DNA from: Planctomycetota bacterium
GTDB taxonomy: Bacteria > Planctomycetota > Planctomycetia > Pirellulales > PALSA-1355
Assembly (NCBI GenBank): GCA_003389325.1
Contig: QQVE01000030.1
Location: 124,001-188,000, forward strand
DNA length: 64,000 nucleotides
Reading direction: 5' to 3'
Below, piece by piece: positions 1 to 8,606 of the stretch. Within the stretch, counting starts at the first letter, position 1. Every line of letters starts with the position of its first letter. A program made the translations under genes and the position numbers. The notes beneath the pieces are model-generated. The model was not told the origin of the DNA. It saw nothing but the letters and a program-made list of their open reading frames with translations, and ran no database searches.

Positions 1-90
1 GTTGAGCTCGCCATACGGCGGATGCAGGAAGCAGCCGCTGCCGGCCAGCATCGTGATCCCCAGCAGTATCGAAGCTGTGCGAAGTTTCAT
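1..90 (-). CDS. lipoprotein, N-terminal fragment (gene runs off the window)
   Basis: Only the first 30 codons are present. They read as a lipoprotein signal peptide: Met-Lys-Leu-Arg, a hydrophobic stretch, then a lipobox ending Leu-Ala-Gly-Ser-Gly-Cys with the Cys near residue 21. A G-rich Shine-Dalgarno-like run (GGGGGGAG) lies just upstream of the ATG on the minus strand, which supports this start. The mature protein begins Cys-Phe-Leu-His-Pro-Pro-Tyr-Gly. Function cannot be told from so short a piece. It is divergent from the gene at 377. Confidence 0.6.
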   Translation of the reverse strand, partial: MKLRTASILLGITMLAGSGCFLHPPYGELN

Positions 91-376
91 GTCTCCCCCC
101 AGAATGCGCGTCTTCCGGCGCGTCGGACGGTGGTTCGGGCCCGCCGGCGCCTGCACCTGTGTATTTGGTTCCATTACGCCCCGAAGCTGTGTGGATCCTC
201 GATGGATTGAGATAGACCGACCCCGGCCATCTCCTTACAATCCCGCACCCGCGAGTGACTGCACGGCCTCAGGCCGCGTCCCCCCGCGCACCGCCCCGAG
301 CAAGCGCTCGAAACGACGCTTATGATCGTCGGCCTTCCGCAATCGGATTCTTTGGCAAATCCGGCAAAACCCGAAC
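91..376. other. divergent intergenic region
   Basis: About 286 bases separate the lipoprotein start (minus) from the exported protein at 377 (plus), so promoters for both should lie here. A TATGAT hexamer near 321-326 could be a -10 for the plus-strand gene, but no convincing -35 was seen. Open frames here look like shadows. Confidence 0.3.
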
Positions 377-1324
377 ATGAAGTCCAGCTTGCCTATCCTC
401 GTGTGCCTGGCTGCTATCGCCTGCGGGCAGGCGGTTCGCGCCCAGCCTGCGGCCGCCCAGAGCGCCCCGGGCGCGCAGGGTGCCAACGCTAGCGTCCCCG
501 GTGGCGACGCGCTGATCGAGCAGGTCGTGCGGTCGGTGGCCGCCGCTCCGTCGATCTCCGCCAAGCTACGCCATCGCGTGGAGCTGTTGGACCGGACGCT
601 GCTGGGCACGGGGGTGTATTTGCAGCAGGGCAGGGGGGACGAGCGAAAGTTCCGCCTCGAGATGGAGTTGCGCACCGTGCTGTTCGCCACGCAGGTGCAG
701 CACGTCTGCGACGGCAGCAGGCTTTGGACTCTGGAGGAGTTGGATGGGAACCGCGACCTGGGAACGGTCGACCTGGTGCGGCTGCGTCGCGGGCAGCCTA
801 GCTCCAAGGGACAGCCGCCCTCGCCGACCATGTGGCTTTCGTTGGGCGGGTTGCCGCGGTTGCTGGTCCACCTGCAAGAAGCCTTCGTCTTCGACAAAGT
901 CGTGGAGAGTAACCTCGACGATCTCTGCGTGCTGAGCGTCGAGGGCAAGTGGACGCGCGGCAAGCTCGCTGCCTGGCTACCCGATCAGCGTCAGGCGATC
1001 GAGAAGGGCGAACAACCTAACCTCGGTCCGTTGACGCCCAACGTGCCGCATCGGGTGGTGCTGCACGTGGGATGCGACGATCGGTTTCCTTATCGCATCG
1101 AATACTGGGGGCCGGCCGACGGGCAAGGCGGCGCCGAGAAGCTGATGGTTGTGCTCGAGCTGTACGAAGTTCAGATCGATGCCCCCGTCGATCCGGCTCA
1201 GTTCGTCTTCCAGCCGCCCGAGGGCGTTACGCCGCGCGACCGCACGGACGAGTACATGCGCCGCTTCGGCGTGGAAGACCCGCCGATTTCGGAAGCGACG
1301 CGCCGACGTCGCTTTCGGCGGTAA
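377..1324 (+). CDS. exported hypothetical protein, possibly LolA-like
   Basis: A 315-residue protein with a clear signal peptide: a Lys near the N-terminus, a hydrophobic core to about residue 18, and a likely cleavage after Val-Arg-Ala. The mature part has alternating beta-strand-like segments (around residues 60-130 and 210-290) that recall outer-membrane-lipoprotein-sorting (LolA-type) folds of planctomycete exported proteins, but this is only an impression of pattern and not a family match. The C-terminus is Arg-rich. It converges with pdxA, leaving 6 bases between the stops. Codons around 626-637 carry the G-rich 12-mer also seen elsewhere in the window. No Shine-Dalgarno is obvious. Confidence 0.7.
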   Translation: MKSSLPILVCLAAIACGQAVRAQPAAAQSAPGAQGANASVPGGDALIEQVVRSVAAAPSISAKLRHRVELLDRTLLGTGVYLQQGRGDERKFRLEMELRTVLFATQVQHVCDGSRLWTLEELDGNRDLGTVDLVRLRRGQPSSKGQPPSPTMWLSLGGLPRLLVHLQEAFVFDKVVESNLDDLCVLSVEGKWTRGKLAAWLPDQRQAIEKGEQPNLGPLTPNVPHRVVLHVGCDDRFPYRIEYWGPADGQGGAEKLMVVLELYEVQIDAPVDPAQFVFQPPEGVTPRDRTDEYMRRFGVEDPPISEATRRRRFRR

Positions 1325-1330
1325 GGGCGT

Positions 1331-2359
1331 CTAGACCGTGGCTTGGCGCGCTTGCGCGAGCCTGCCTGCGAGTTGCAGTGCCGCCACCATGCCCGCAGTT
1401 TCGGCGCGGCCTTGCCAGGCCAGGTCGAACGCCGTGCCGTGTGCGACGCTGGTGCGGACGATGGGTAGCCCCAACGTGACGTTCACCGCGCGATGCATGG
1501 CCAATAGCTTGATCGCGATATGGCCCTGGTCGTGGTACATGGCGACCACCGCGTCGTAGGCTCCGTCGCGTGCTCGTCCGAAGAGCGTGTCGGCCGGCAG
1601 GGGACCCTCGACGAGCAGGCCCTCGTCGCGCGCCCGGTCGACGGCCGGACGAATGATCGTCGACTCTTCGTTGCCGAACAGGCCTTCTTCGCCGCCATGC
1701 GGATTGAGCGCACAGACGCCGACCCGCGGGCTCTCGCCCTTGATGCCTTGCATCACTTGCGCGACAAGCTTGGTCTTGCGCAGGATCTCTTCGGTGTTGA
1801 GCGCGGCCACGGCCTTGGCCAGCGCCATGTGCAACGTCACGTGCACCACCGCGAGTCCCGCCGGCGAGCGCAGCTCGTCGCCCTGGCCCAGGTAGAGCAT
1901 CATGGCAAAATCGTCCACCTGGCACAGCTCGGCAAGCAGTTCGGTGTGGCCCGGGTAGTGGTGACCTGCCTTCCACAGAGCCGCCTTGTGCAGCGGGCCG
2001 GTGGTGAGAGCATCGACCTCGCCCGCCAGTGCCAGCCGCGCTGCGGCCACGAGGCCCTCGTAGGCGGCTTGGCCCCCGCGGGCATCGACGGTGGCCGCGG
2101 GTACGTGCAGGGCATCGTCGCTAAGGACGCGCAGGCAGGGGATCACTTCCGGCGAGGGATGGGCCTGGGCAACGCTACCGATCTCTTCGACGCGGATGGC
2201 GAGCCCGAGCAATCCGACGGCCCGCTCGACAAGCTGCGGGTGGCCGACGACCAGGGGCCGGCAGGTGGCGTGAATCGACGCGTCGGCCCAGGCCCCGACG
2301 ATCGTTTCGGGGCCGATTCCGGCGGGGTCTCCCATCGTGATGGCCAGGCGAGGTTGCAT
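1331..2359 (-). CDS. pdxA: 4-hydroxythreonine-4-phosphate dehydrogenase
   Basis: PdxA oxidises and decarboxylates 4-phosphohydroxy-L-threonine with NAD in de novo pyridoxal phosphate synthesis in the cytoplasm. The 342-residue product starts with the family signature TMGDPAGIGPE (residues 8-18) and has TTGPLHK (119-125). The metal-site histidines are GHTE (H138), the His in LHMAL (H177) and YHDQGH near residue 270. Length fits the family (about 330). The frame stays open far upstream, to about 4186, but homology begins at this ATG, so the longer frame is an artefact of high GC. It appears to be a single gene. Confidence 0.95.
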   Translation of the reverse strand: MQPRLAITMGDPAGIGPETIVGAWADASIHATCRPLVVGHPQLVERAVGLLGLAIRVEEIGSVAQAHPSPEVIPCLRVLSDDALHVPAATVDARGGQAAYEGLVAAARLALAGEVDALTTGPLHKAALWKAGHHYPGHTELLAELCQVDDFAMMLYLGQGDELRSPAGLAVVHVTLHMALAKAVAALNTEEILRKTKLVAQVMQGIKGESPRVGVCALNPHGGEEGLFGNEESTIIRPAVDRARDEGLLVEGPLPADTLFGRARDGAYDAVVAMYHDQGHIAIKLLAMHRAVNVTLGLPIVRTSVAHGTAFDLAWQGRAETAGMVAALQLAGRLAQARQATV

Positions 2360-2488
2360 AGGTTCGATTCTAGCCGTCCGGCGTGGCTGGACGAAGTGGT
2401 GAAGCCGAGTGTTTAATAGCGGTAATCTCTCTGGGGCGTCTCTTGGCGCAGACCCGCTGGCTGCGCGATCGCTTATTCGAGTTGAGTC

Positions 2489-3034
2489 ATGACGCGTATT
2501 TTCGTTTCGCTGGCCTGGTTTGCGATGGTGATGATGGTGGCCACGGCCGCTATCGGACTGTCGATCGACAAGCTGCACACGGACCATTCGCCCGAGATGC
2601 TCCGCTGGGCGACGGTGCATCGGCTGGCGGGCGTGGCCACGGCGCTGGCCGTGGTACTGGTGAACAGCATCGTGGTGACGTACTTCATCGGCACCAGCCG
2701 CTGGTGCCGCGAGGCGAGCGAAGCCTACGGACTCGATCCCGAATTGCTCGTGCGGGCCAACCGGATCAAACGCCGCACGTTCCCCTGGGCCGTGATGGGC
2801 ATGTTGGCCGTGGTGGGCGTGATTGCCCTGGGGGCTTCGGCCGACCCGGCAACCGGTCTTCCGAATACGGCCAACTGGGTCATCCCGCATTTGATCGGTG
2901 CACTGGCCGGCATGGCGTTTATCGGCTGGTGCTTCTTCATGGAGTGGAACAACATCCACGCCAACCAGCAGATGATTGCCGACGTGATGCACGAGGTGCA
3001 GCAGATTCGCGCGGAGCGCGGGCTGGAAGTCTAG
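2489..3034 (+). CDS. small integral membrane protein, unknown
   Basis: A 181-residue protein with four predicted membrane segments, at roughly residues 5-24, 45-68, 98-118 and 130-151, and a short charged C-terminal tail. The loop between helices 2 and 3 is charged. No family was recognised. Its TAG stop overlaps the stop of the downstream convergent ZIP transporter: the two genes share the tetramer CTAG at 3031-3034, so neither has a 3' untranslated region free of the other. Next to a metal transporter it could be envelope-related, but that is inference from position only. Confidence 0.75.
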   Translation: MTRIFVSLAWFAMVMMVATAAIGLSIDKLHTDHSPEMLRWATVHRLAGVATALAVVLVNSIVVTYFIGTSRWCREASEAYGLDPELLVRANRIKRRTFPWAVMGMLAVVGVIALGASADPATGLPNTANWVIPHLIGALAGMAFIGWCFFMEWNNIHANQQMIADVMHEVQQIRAERGLEV

Positions 3035-4029
3035 TGCGCTAGTTCGTCGTGCTCGTGCGCGTGACCATGTTTGTCGGCGTCTTCGCTGTCGTGCTCGTGG
3101 TCTTCGCCGGCATGATCGTGCTCGTGTTCGGTCGCCTCGATGCCGGGCGCGGCAGGATGGAAATGGTCGTGCCCGCCGGACTCTAGGAAAACAGTGCTCC
3201 AGGCCACGCCGATGCCCAAGAGCAGGGCGGTCGACAGCGCGAGCCGATCGTGGCGGTGGAATTGCAGTTCCGGCAGCAGGTCGCCGGTGGCGATGCACAG
3301 AAATGCGCCGGCGGCAAAGCCGAGCACCTCGCCGAGGCTGTGTTCCAACACCGCGGTGCTGGTGGAAAGAAAGTAGAACAGCAGCATGCCCAAGGGCGTG
3401 ACCACCGCATAGGCGGCGTTGAGCAGATGCCGCGACGAGGCCGAGCGCCCCGAGTGGGCCATCAGCGTGCCGATCGTCAGCCCGTCGAACGGCTTGTGCA
3501 GGGCAACCGCCAGGCAGGTTCCCACTCCGGCCAGCATCGCCGCATGTACCGACTCGGCCATCACGGCGGCGGCCACGGCCACGCCGTCGATCAGCCCGTG
3601 CAGCGAGAGTCCCACGGCCACGCTGACCAGCGAGAACGACGAACTGCCACTGGTGTGGTGGTGGACGTGCGCGTGTCCGTGAGCGTGGTCGTGCTGTGCC
3701 GGCGCGGGTTCGTCGAGCGGCTCGTCGACCAGCACGAGATGTTGTTCGGGCACCTCGTGATGGTGAAAATGAAAGAAGCGTTCCAGGAAGAACGTGACCA
3801 GAAAACCGGCCAGGACCCAGAGCACCGTGCGGTCGATCGACCCCAGCGCCTCGAACGCGTGCGGCACAAGGTGCAACAGCCCAATGCCCAGCACGATGCC
3901 GGAGACGAAGCTGACGGCGATTTGCATGCGGCGGTGCGTCAGTTGTACGACCAACGGAACCCAGCCGCCGGCCCACGACGCCGCCATGCACACGAGCGAG
4001 TAGATGAGCAAGAGTGCCAGGGGATGCAT
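3031..4029 (-). CDS. ZIP-family divalent metal transporter
   Basis: A 332-residue membrane protein of the ZIP (ZRT/IRT-like) family, which moves zinc or related metals into the cytoplasm. It shows the family pattern of three N-terminal helices, a His-rich variable loop (His-Asp-His repeats around residues 105-125, with a run of HGHAHVHHH), then helix IV-V sequence with the metal-site pattern Ser-Leu-His-Gly-Leu-Ile-Asp-Gly and, in helix V, the HKPFDG motif. The C-terminal tail is again His/Asp/Glu-rich. I start it at the ATG at 4029 (Met-His-Pro-Leu-Ala); the upstream extension to 4152 looks non-coding. Confidence 0.88.
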   Translation of the reverse strand: MHPLALLLIYSLVCMAASWAGGWVPLVVQLTHRRMQIAVSFVSGIVLGIGLLHLVPHAFEALGSIDRTVLWVLAGFLVTFFLERFFHFHHHEVPEQHLVLVDEPLDEPAPAQHDHAHGHAHVHHHTSGSSSFSLVSVAVGLSLHGLIDGVAVAAAVMAESVHAAMLAGVGTCLAVALHKPFDGLTIGTLMAHSGRSASSRHLLNAAYAVVTPLGMLLFYFLSTSTAVLEHSLGEVLGFAAGAFLCIATGDLLPELQFHRHDRLALSTALLLGIGVAWSTVFLESGGHDHFHPAAPGIEATEHEHDHAGEDHEHDSEDADKHGHAHEHDELAH

Positions 4030-4200
4030 TTTCGGCCTTTCCGCAAACGGGCCAGTATCGCTCTCGCTCCGAAGGAATGCTAGGGGCGCTTGCTCTTTCC
4101 CGATGCAACGCGCTAGGATGCGGTTCGCCTTGGCGACGGCGCGGAGTTGCATTTCCGCGGAAAACGATTACCCCAACGAGAATCACTTCAAAGAGAATTC

Positions 4201-4650
4201 ATGCGAGCCTGCGTCCAGCGTGTCAGTGAAGCCTCGGTAACGGTCGACGGTGAAGTCTGCGGTCAGATTGGTCTCGGGCTGCTCGTCTTGCTGGGCGTGG
4301 CCGAAGGCGACACTGCGGCCGACGCCAGCACGCTGGCCGACAAGATCGCGGGTTTGCGCATCTTCGACGACGAGGCGGGCAAGATGAACCTGGCGCTGGG
4401 CGACGTCGGCGGCGCGATGCTCGTAGTCAGCCAGTTCACGCTGTTAGGCGATTGCCGCAAGGGGCGGCGACCGAGCTACGCGAATGCCGCCGCGCCGGAG
4501 GTGGCCGTGGCCCTTTACGAAACGTTCGTCGACGCCGTGCGCGCCGGCGGCACGTCCGTGGCCACGGGTAAGTTTCGCGAGCACATGCACGTCCACCTGG
4601 TCAACGACGGACCGGTGACGCTGTTGCTCGACAGCCGCCGCGCGTTTTGA
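4201..4650 (+). CDS. dtd: D-aminoacyl-tRNA deacylase
   Basis: DTD hydrolyses D-amino acids mis-attached to tRNA, and also Gly-tRNA(Ala), as a cytoplasmic quality-control dimer. The 149-residue product begins [13 protein letters not shown] and carries both active-site signatures: Ser-Gln-Phe-Thr-Leu (around residues 78-82) and Asn-Asp-Gly-Pro-Val-Thr near the C-terminus (about 137-142), the latter holding the Gly-Pro pair that rejects L-amino acids. Length is typical (about 145-150). The upstream in-frame extension to 4147 has no homology and was left out. A weak AAAGAGAA lies before the ATG. Confidence 0.95.
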   Translation: MRACVQRVSEASVTVDGEVCGQIGLGLLVLLGVAEGDTAADASTLADKIAGLRIFDDEAGKMNLALGDVGGAMLVVSQFTLLGDCRKGRRPSYANAAAPEVAVALYETFVDAVRAGGTSVATGKFREHMHVHLVNDGPVTLLLDSRRAF

Positions 4651-4682
4651 GGCGGGGACGCGCGGCAGGGGAGAAGGTGCAG

Positions 4683-5378
4683 CTAGAACGGACGGTCGTC
4701 GGGCTGCGTGGCGATCATCTCGGGTTCATCCGGCGGTCTAATGGTCGAAGGCAGCGGCGAAGGATCGGCCGTGATCAACAGCGCCAGCCCCACGACGCTG
4801 GCATACGTCAGCAGGTTGGCCCACCAGCATTCGCCCCACAGTTTGACCGCGGTGCCGAAGGAGCTTTTCACGCGCAAGCGGCGTACGTCGATGCTCCAGA
4901 TCTCGTCGAGGATCAGGTGCGATGCAAAACCCGCCATTACGGCCGAGGCGAAGAACACGCGCAGCCAGGGATTCTCGTGATCGCAGATCAAGTAAGTCAA
5001 CTGGCCGACGATGGCCAGCGCAGGCAGGCTGTGAAACATGCCGCGATGCACCGTCAGTTTGCCGAGCAGCTTTCCGAGTCCGAAGCGTATCAACAGGTAG
5101 ACGAGCCCACCGGCCAGCACCATCGTTTCGGGTTCGAGATTGAACCGCTGCCATCGGTGAATCAACAACAGCGGGATCACGGCGGCCGCGAAGGATACGC
5201 CTTCGCGCAGCGGGACCCCCGGTTCGCTGTCGAGATCGGGAAGCATGCCCGACACGCTGCACAGGCCGCCGGCCAGCACACACGACTCCCACGGCGCATC
5301 GTACAAGGTGTAGGCGCCGGCGGCGTAGCCTGCGCCAACTGCGGTGCTGACCGTGATGTGCGTTTTGAAACCGGCCAT
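4683..5378 (-). CDS. YdjM/DUF457-type membrane metal-dependent hydrolase-like protein
   Basis: A 231-residue membrane protein that begins Met-Ala-Gly-Phe-Lys-Thr-His, typical of the DUF457/YdjM (LexA-regulated membrane-bound hydrolase) family. It has conserved His and Asp sites: the N-terminal THI, DLDSEPG near residue 50, HRGMFHS near residue 115 and SHLILDEIWSIDVRR near 170. About six hydrophobic segments are visible. The true substrate of the family is not established. The frame extends upstream to 5498 without family sequence, so I start at 5378. Confidence 0.82.
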   Translation of the reverse strand: MAGFKTHITVSTAVGAGYAAGAYTLYDAPWESCVLAGGLCSVSGMLPDLDSEPGVPLREGVSFAAAVIPLLLIHRWQRFNLEPETMVLAGGLVYLLIRFGLGKLLGKLTVHRGMFHSLPALAIVGQLTYLICDHENPWLRVFFASAVMAGFASHLILDEIWSIDVRRLRVKSSFGTAVKLWGECWWANLLTYASVVGLALLITADPSPLPSTIRPPDEPEMIATQPDDRPF

Positions 5379-5544
5379 GCCAAGAGCCCTCGTCTGCCAT
5401 CGAATAGCTATCGGGAGTCCGCTGGCAAGGCTGGCGCGTCGTGACGCCGGCCTCGCTGCGGGGGGCGGACTGTATCGCGCGGGTGATTCACCGGCCAAGG
5501 GCAGTTTCCCCCCTGGCCCGCTGTCACTGCAGCACGGCTGGTCT

Positions 5545-5572
5545 TTGGCCGGGTGGGGTTCGTCTGTATACT
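5545..5572 (+). promoter_or_regulatory. candidate sigma70-type promoter of the cvpA-like gene
   Basis: TTGGCC (5545-5550), a 16-base spacer and TATACT (5567-5572) would start a transcript near 5579, about 37 bases before the GTG start at 5616. The same spacing and -10 occur before asd in this window. Confidence 0.5.
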
Positions 5573-5615
5573 CCCGCAGTTTTTACCGAGCCGGGACCGC
5601 CGGAGGGATCGAAGC

Positions 5616-6173
5616 GTGGACACCTACGACATCTGCATGCTGCTCGTGCTGGCGGCCGCTACGGCGCTGGGTGCCTACAAAGGCATGGCCTGGCAGGTAG
5701 CTAGCATTGCCAGCCTGGTGGTCAGCTACCTGGTGGCGCTGCGGTTCAGCGAGCAACTCGCACCGCGGTTCGGCGATCAAGCGCCGTTGAACCGCTTCAT
5801 CGCGATGTTCGTGCTTTACGCGGGCACGTCGCTGGTCATCTGGCTGTTGTTCCGCATCGTGGCCAATTTCATCAATCGGGTCCGGCTGCGGGAATTCGAC
5901 CGCCAGATGGGAGCTCTGTTCGGGCTGGCCAAGGGGGTGCTGTTCTGCGTGGCGATCACCTTCTTCGCCGTCACCCTCTCCGAGCGGGCCCGCTCGGCCG
6001 TGCTCCATTCGAGGTCCGGTTATATGATCGCGCGGCTGCTCGACCGGGCCGACAGGGTGATGCCCAGCGAGCTGCATGACGTGCTGGGCCCCTACCTGAA
6101 CCGGCTCGAAAACGAGCTCGAGACGCCCCCCGCGCCGAGGACCGCCAGGGGGGCCGCCGCGTCGGAAGCCTAG
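5616..6173 (+). CDS. CvpA-family inner-membrane protein
   Basis: A 185-residue protein of the CvpA (colicin V production) family of four-helix membrane proteins, linked to envelope stress and bacteriocin export in other bacteria. It opens with the family pattern Asp-Thr-Tyr-Asp-Ile then hydrophobic segments (about residues 6-22, 28-45, 62-83 and 100-122) and a Gly-X-X-X-Gly-rich linker. The start is set by a good Shine-Dalgarno, GGAGGG at 5602-5607, 8 bases before a GTG at 5616; the ATG further upstream lies ahead of the promoter's -10. The C-terminal tail is polar with Pro-Pro-Ala-Pro. Confidence 0.8.
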   Translation: MDTYDICMLLVLAAATALGAYKGMAWQVASIASLVVSYLVALRFSEQLAPRFGDQAPLNRFIAMFVLYAGTSLVIWLLFRIVANFINRVRLREFDRQMGALFGLAKGVLFCVAITFFAVTLSERARSAVLHSRSGYMIARLLDRADRVMPSELHDVLGPYLNRLENELETPPAPRTARGAAASEA

Positions 6174-6472
6174 CCCGAGCAGCGGGGGAGCCGGCCGGCG
6201 GAAGGGCTTCGTCGCAGGCTCAGCCAGAGCGGCTGCGGAGGCTTGCCAGACGACGATCTGGTACCATCCCGCGAGTTCGTGCCAGCGATCCGACGCTCGT
6301 CACGTCGTTGCTTCCGGCAGGCAGGGAAATGGGCCTGGCGCACGCGATCGGGGGCCCAAAAACGAACATAAGAAACATTATCGGACGTTGGGGGCGGGTT
6401 TGGAAAACGCCGCCAAACGGCCTCCTCTGCGGTGTCTTGACCCGTGCGTCGGATCGATCGCCAAGCGGCCGT
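6174..6472. other. intergenic region between convergent genes
   Basis: The cvpA-like gene and accA converge on these 299 bases. I see no U-tailed terminator hairpin and no credible gene. Confidence 0.4.
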
Positions 6473-7474
6473 CTAATCGACGTTCTGAGCCTCGGCTTCC
6501 AGAGCCTCGGGGCCGCCTTCGAGAAAGACGCCCATGCGGCGGAACTTCTCGTAGCGCCGCTCGACCAGCTCGCCCGGGTCGGAACCGACCAGATCGCGCA
6601 GGCACTTGATCAGATAGATTTTCAACCGGGCCGCCATCTGGTGATGATCGCGATGGGCGCCGCCCAGCGGCTCCTCGATGACGTCGTCGATGACGCCCAG
6701 ATCCTTCAGATTCCGTGAAGTGAGCTTAAGCGTCTCGGCCGCTTGCTCGGCGAACGTGTGGCTCTTCCACAGAATGCCGGCGCAGCCCTCGGGGCTGATG
6801 ACCGAATAATAGGCGTGCTCGAGCACGGCGACCTTGTCGCCGACGCCGATTCCCAGCGCCCCGCCGGATCCACCCTCGCCGATGACGACGCAAATGATCG
6901 GAGTCGGCAGCCGGGACATTTCAAACAGATTCTGAGCGATCACCTGGGCCTGGCCGCGTTCTTCGGCGCCGATGCCGGGATAGGCTCCCGGCGTGTCGAT
7001 GAAGCAAATGACCGGCAGCGCGTACTTGGCCGCCAGCTTCATCTTGGCCAGCGCCTTGCGATAACCCTCGGGATGGGCGCAACCGTGATAACAGGCAATC
7101 CGTTCCTTGGTGGTCTTGCCTTTCTGGTGGCCGACGACCATCACCTTGTACTGGTCGACCTTGGCGAAGCCGGTGCGCAAGGCGCGATCGTCGCCGAAGA
7201 ACTTGTCGCCGTGCAGTTCGACGAACTCGTCGAACACGAGATCGAGATAGTCGGTGGTCATCGGCCGATCGGTGTGCCGGGCGACCTGCACGGTTTCCCA
7301 CGGCGCGAGGTTGCCGTAAATGCGCTTCTTGGTGTCGGCCAGTTCGCGCTTCAGCCGCCGAACTTCGTCGAGCGCCTCGAGGTCATCGGGAGCGGCTTCC
7401 AGCTTTTGGAGCTGGGCTTCGATCTCGTAGATCGGTCGTTCGAAAGCCAGTCGCGGAGTAGCTGCCGTGGCCAT
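6473..7474 (-). CDS. accA: acetyl-CoA carboxylase carboxyltransferase, alpha subunit
   Basis: AccA forms with AccD the carboxyltransferase that moves the carboxyl group from biotin to acetyl-CoA, the first step of fatty acid synthesis. The 333-residue protein has the AccA N-terminal helix pair (IYEIEAQLQKLE), the FGDDRA segment (about residues 91-96), VVGHQKGK, CYHGCAHPEGYRKA, FIDTPGAYPG (about 155-164), GEGGSGGALGI and SPEGCAGILWK. All core motifs are present and length is normal. AAGGAA about 12 bases before the ATG may be the ribosome site. accD is not in the window. Confidence 0.97.
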   Translation of the reverse strand: MATAATPRLAFERPIYEIEAQLQKLEAAPDDLEALDEVRRLKRELADTKKRIYGNLAPWETVQVARHTDRPMTTDYLDLVFDEFVELHGDKFFGDDRALRTGFAKVDQYKVMVVGHQKGKTTKERIACYHGCAHPEGYRKALAKMKLAAKYALPVICFIDTPGAYPGIGAEERGQAQVIAQNLFEMSRLPTPIICVVIGEGGSGGALGIGVGDKVAVLEHAYYSVISPEGCAGILWKSHTFAEQAAETLKLTSRNLKDLGVIDDVIEEPLGGAHRDHHQMAARLKIYLIKCLRDLVGSDPGELVERRYEKFRRMGVFLEGGPEALEAEAQNVD

Positions 7475-7602
7475 GGGTTCGATTCCTTGCTATCGCGGGA
7501 TGCTGGCAGCGCCACGGCTAGCAATGCCGGCACTGCAATCGCACCCTCGGTGAAGTTGGCTTGGTCGTCTTGTTAGTCTTTCATCGGCCCTTGCCGGTCA
7601 CA

Positions 7603-8463
7603 TCATTCGCCGGCGGGCTGCTTGCGTCGTTTCGGCGGGATCTTGAAAATCGGCGTCACGCGCATCTCGGTCAGGAAGTCGTCCATCGATTGCGGGCGGT
7701 CCTCGGGCTTCTTGGCGAGCATCGAACGCACCAGCGCCACGAACTCGTCGGTGACGTTCTTGTTGTTTGCTTGCAGCGGCGGAATCGGCGCCCTCAGGTG
7801 TTTGGTCAGCAGGTCGTTCGTGCTGATGCCGGTGTACGGGGGCTTGCCGCCGAGCAGCTCGAAGATCACGCAACCAAAGCTATAGATGTCGGCCCTTTGG
7901 TCCAAGGCCTGTCCGCGAATTTGTTCGGGCGACATGTAGCTGCGGGTGCCCTGAATCTTGCCACGGCCGGCAAGCAGCTTGGCCAGCCCGGTCTTCTTGC
8001 GTTTGGCCAGGGCGAAGTCGATGAGCTTGACCTCGCCCGACTCGCTCATCAGGAAGTTGTCGGGCTTCACGTCGCGGTGCACCCAGCCCTGCGAGTGAAA
8101 ATAGGCCAGTCCCTCGGCCGCGCCTTGAATGCACTGGCTTGCCAGCGGTGCCAGCGCGTCGGTCCCCTGCTGGATCCACTGTTTGATGTTCGGCGCGTTA
8201 AACAGCTCCATGAGCAGATAGACGTAGCCCCGCTCCTTGCCGAAACTGTAGATCTTGATCACGTTGGGATGATCGAGATTGCGGCCCACTTCGTATTCGT
8301 GCTTGAGGAAGGCCACTTCCTCGCGGTCGCGTGCCGCTTCGCCGGCCAGCAGCTTCATGGCCAGCCGTTCGCCCTTGGCGTCTTGGGCCACGTCGTGAAT
8401 CTCGCACGACTTGCCGGCGCGGATCAACGTTACGAGACGGTAGGAGCCGACGTACTCTGCCAC
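7603..8463 (-). CDS. serine/threonine protein kinase, stand-alone domain
   Basis: A single Hanks-type kinase domain of 286 residues without a membrane anchor. The catalytic Lys is in LAMKLL (K37); the catalytic loop is HRDVKPDN (129-136). The magnesium-binding segment reads Asp-Phe-Ala (D149) in place of Asp-Phe-Gly, the glycine-rich loop is reduced to IRAGKSCEI with no GxGxxG, and MSPEQ and the Asp-Ile-Tyr-Ser-Phe-Gly motif are intact. The C-terminus is basic. I choose the GTG at 8463 because a TAGAAT box sits at 8532-8537 and homology starts here (Met-Ala-Glu-Tyr-Val-Gly-Ser-Tyr). An in-frame ATG at 8571 is the alternative. Confidence 0.88.
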   Translation of the reverse strand: MAEYVGSYRLVTLIRAGKSCEIHDVAQDAKGERLAMKLLAGEAARDREEVAFLKHEYEVGRNLDHPNVIKIYSFGKERGYVYLLMELFNAPNIKQWIQQGTDALAPLASQCIQGAAEGLAYFHSQGWVHRDVKPDNFLMSESGEVKLIDFALAKRKKTGLAKLLAGRGKIQGTRSYMSPEQIRGQALDQRADIYSFGCVIFELLGGKPPYTGISTNDLLTKHLRAPIPPLQANNKNVTDEFVALVRSMLAKKPEDRPQSMDDFLTEMRVTPIFKIPPKRRKQPAGE

Positions 8464-8531
8464 AGGCGAAAACTCGATGAAGTCGTGCGAAAGACCGCCC
8501 AGCGCGATCCCGTGCCCCGGGGTACCATGAT

Positions 8532-8537
8532 ATTCTA
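8532..8537 (-). promoter_or_regulatory. possible -10 element of the kinase gene
   Basis: TAGAAT on the minus strand, about 70 bases before the preferred GTG start. No matching -35 was found, so this is weak. Confidence 0.25.
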
Positions 8538-8606
8538 CCGACGCCGCCAAGCGAAGGCCGCGCCGGGGCATTGCACGGCACGTTCTTGTGCAACTTCGCC
8601 CGAAAT

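Noticed and set aside
1331..4186. A 951-codon minus-strand frame from the ZIP gene through pdxA
   Set aside because: The frame is open because of high GC; only the last 342 codons match PdxA, and the rest is antisense of other genes.
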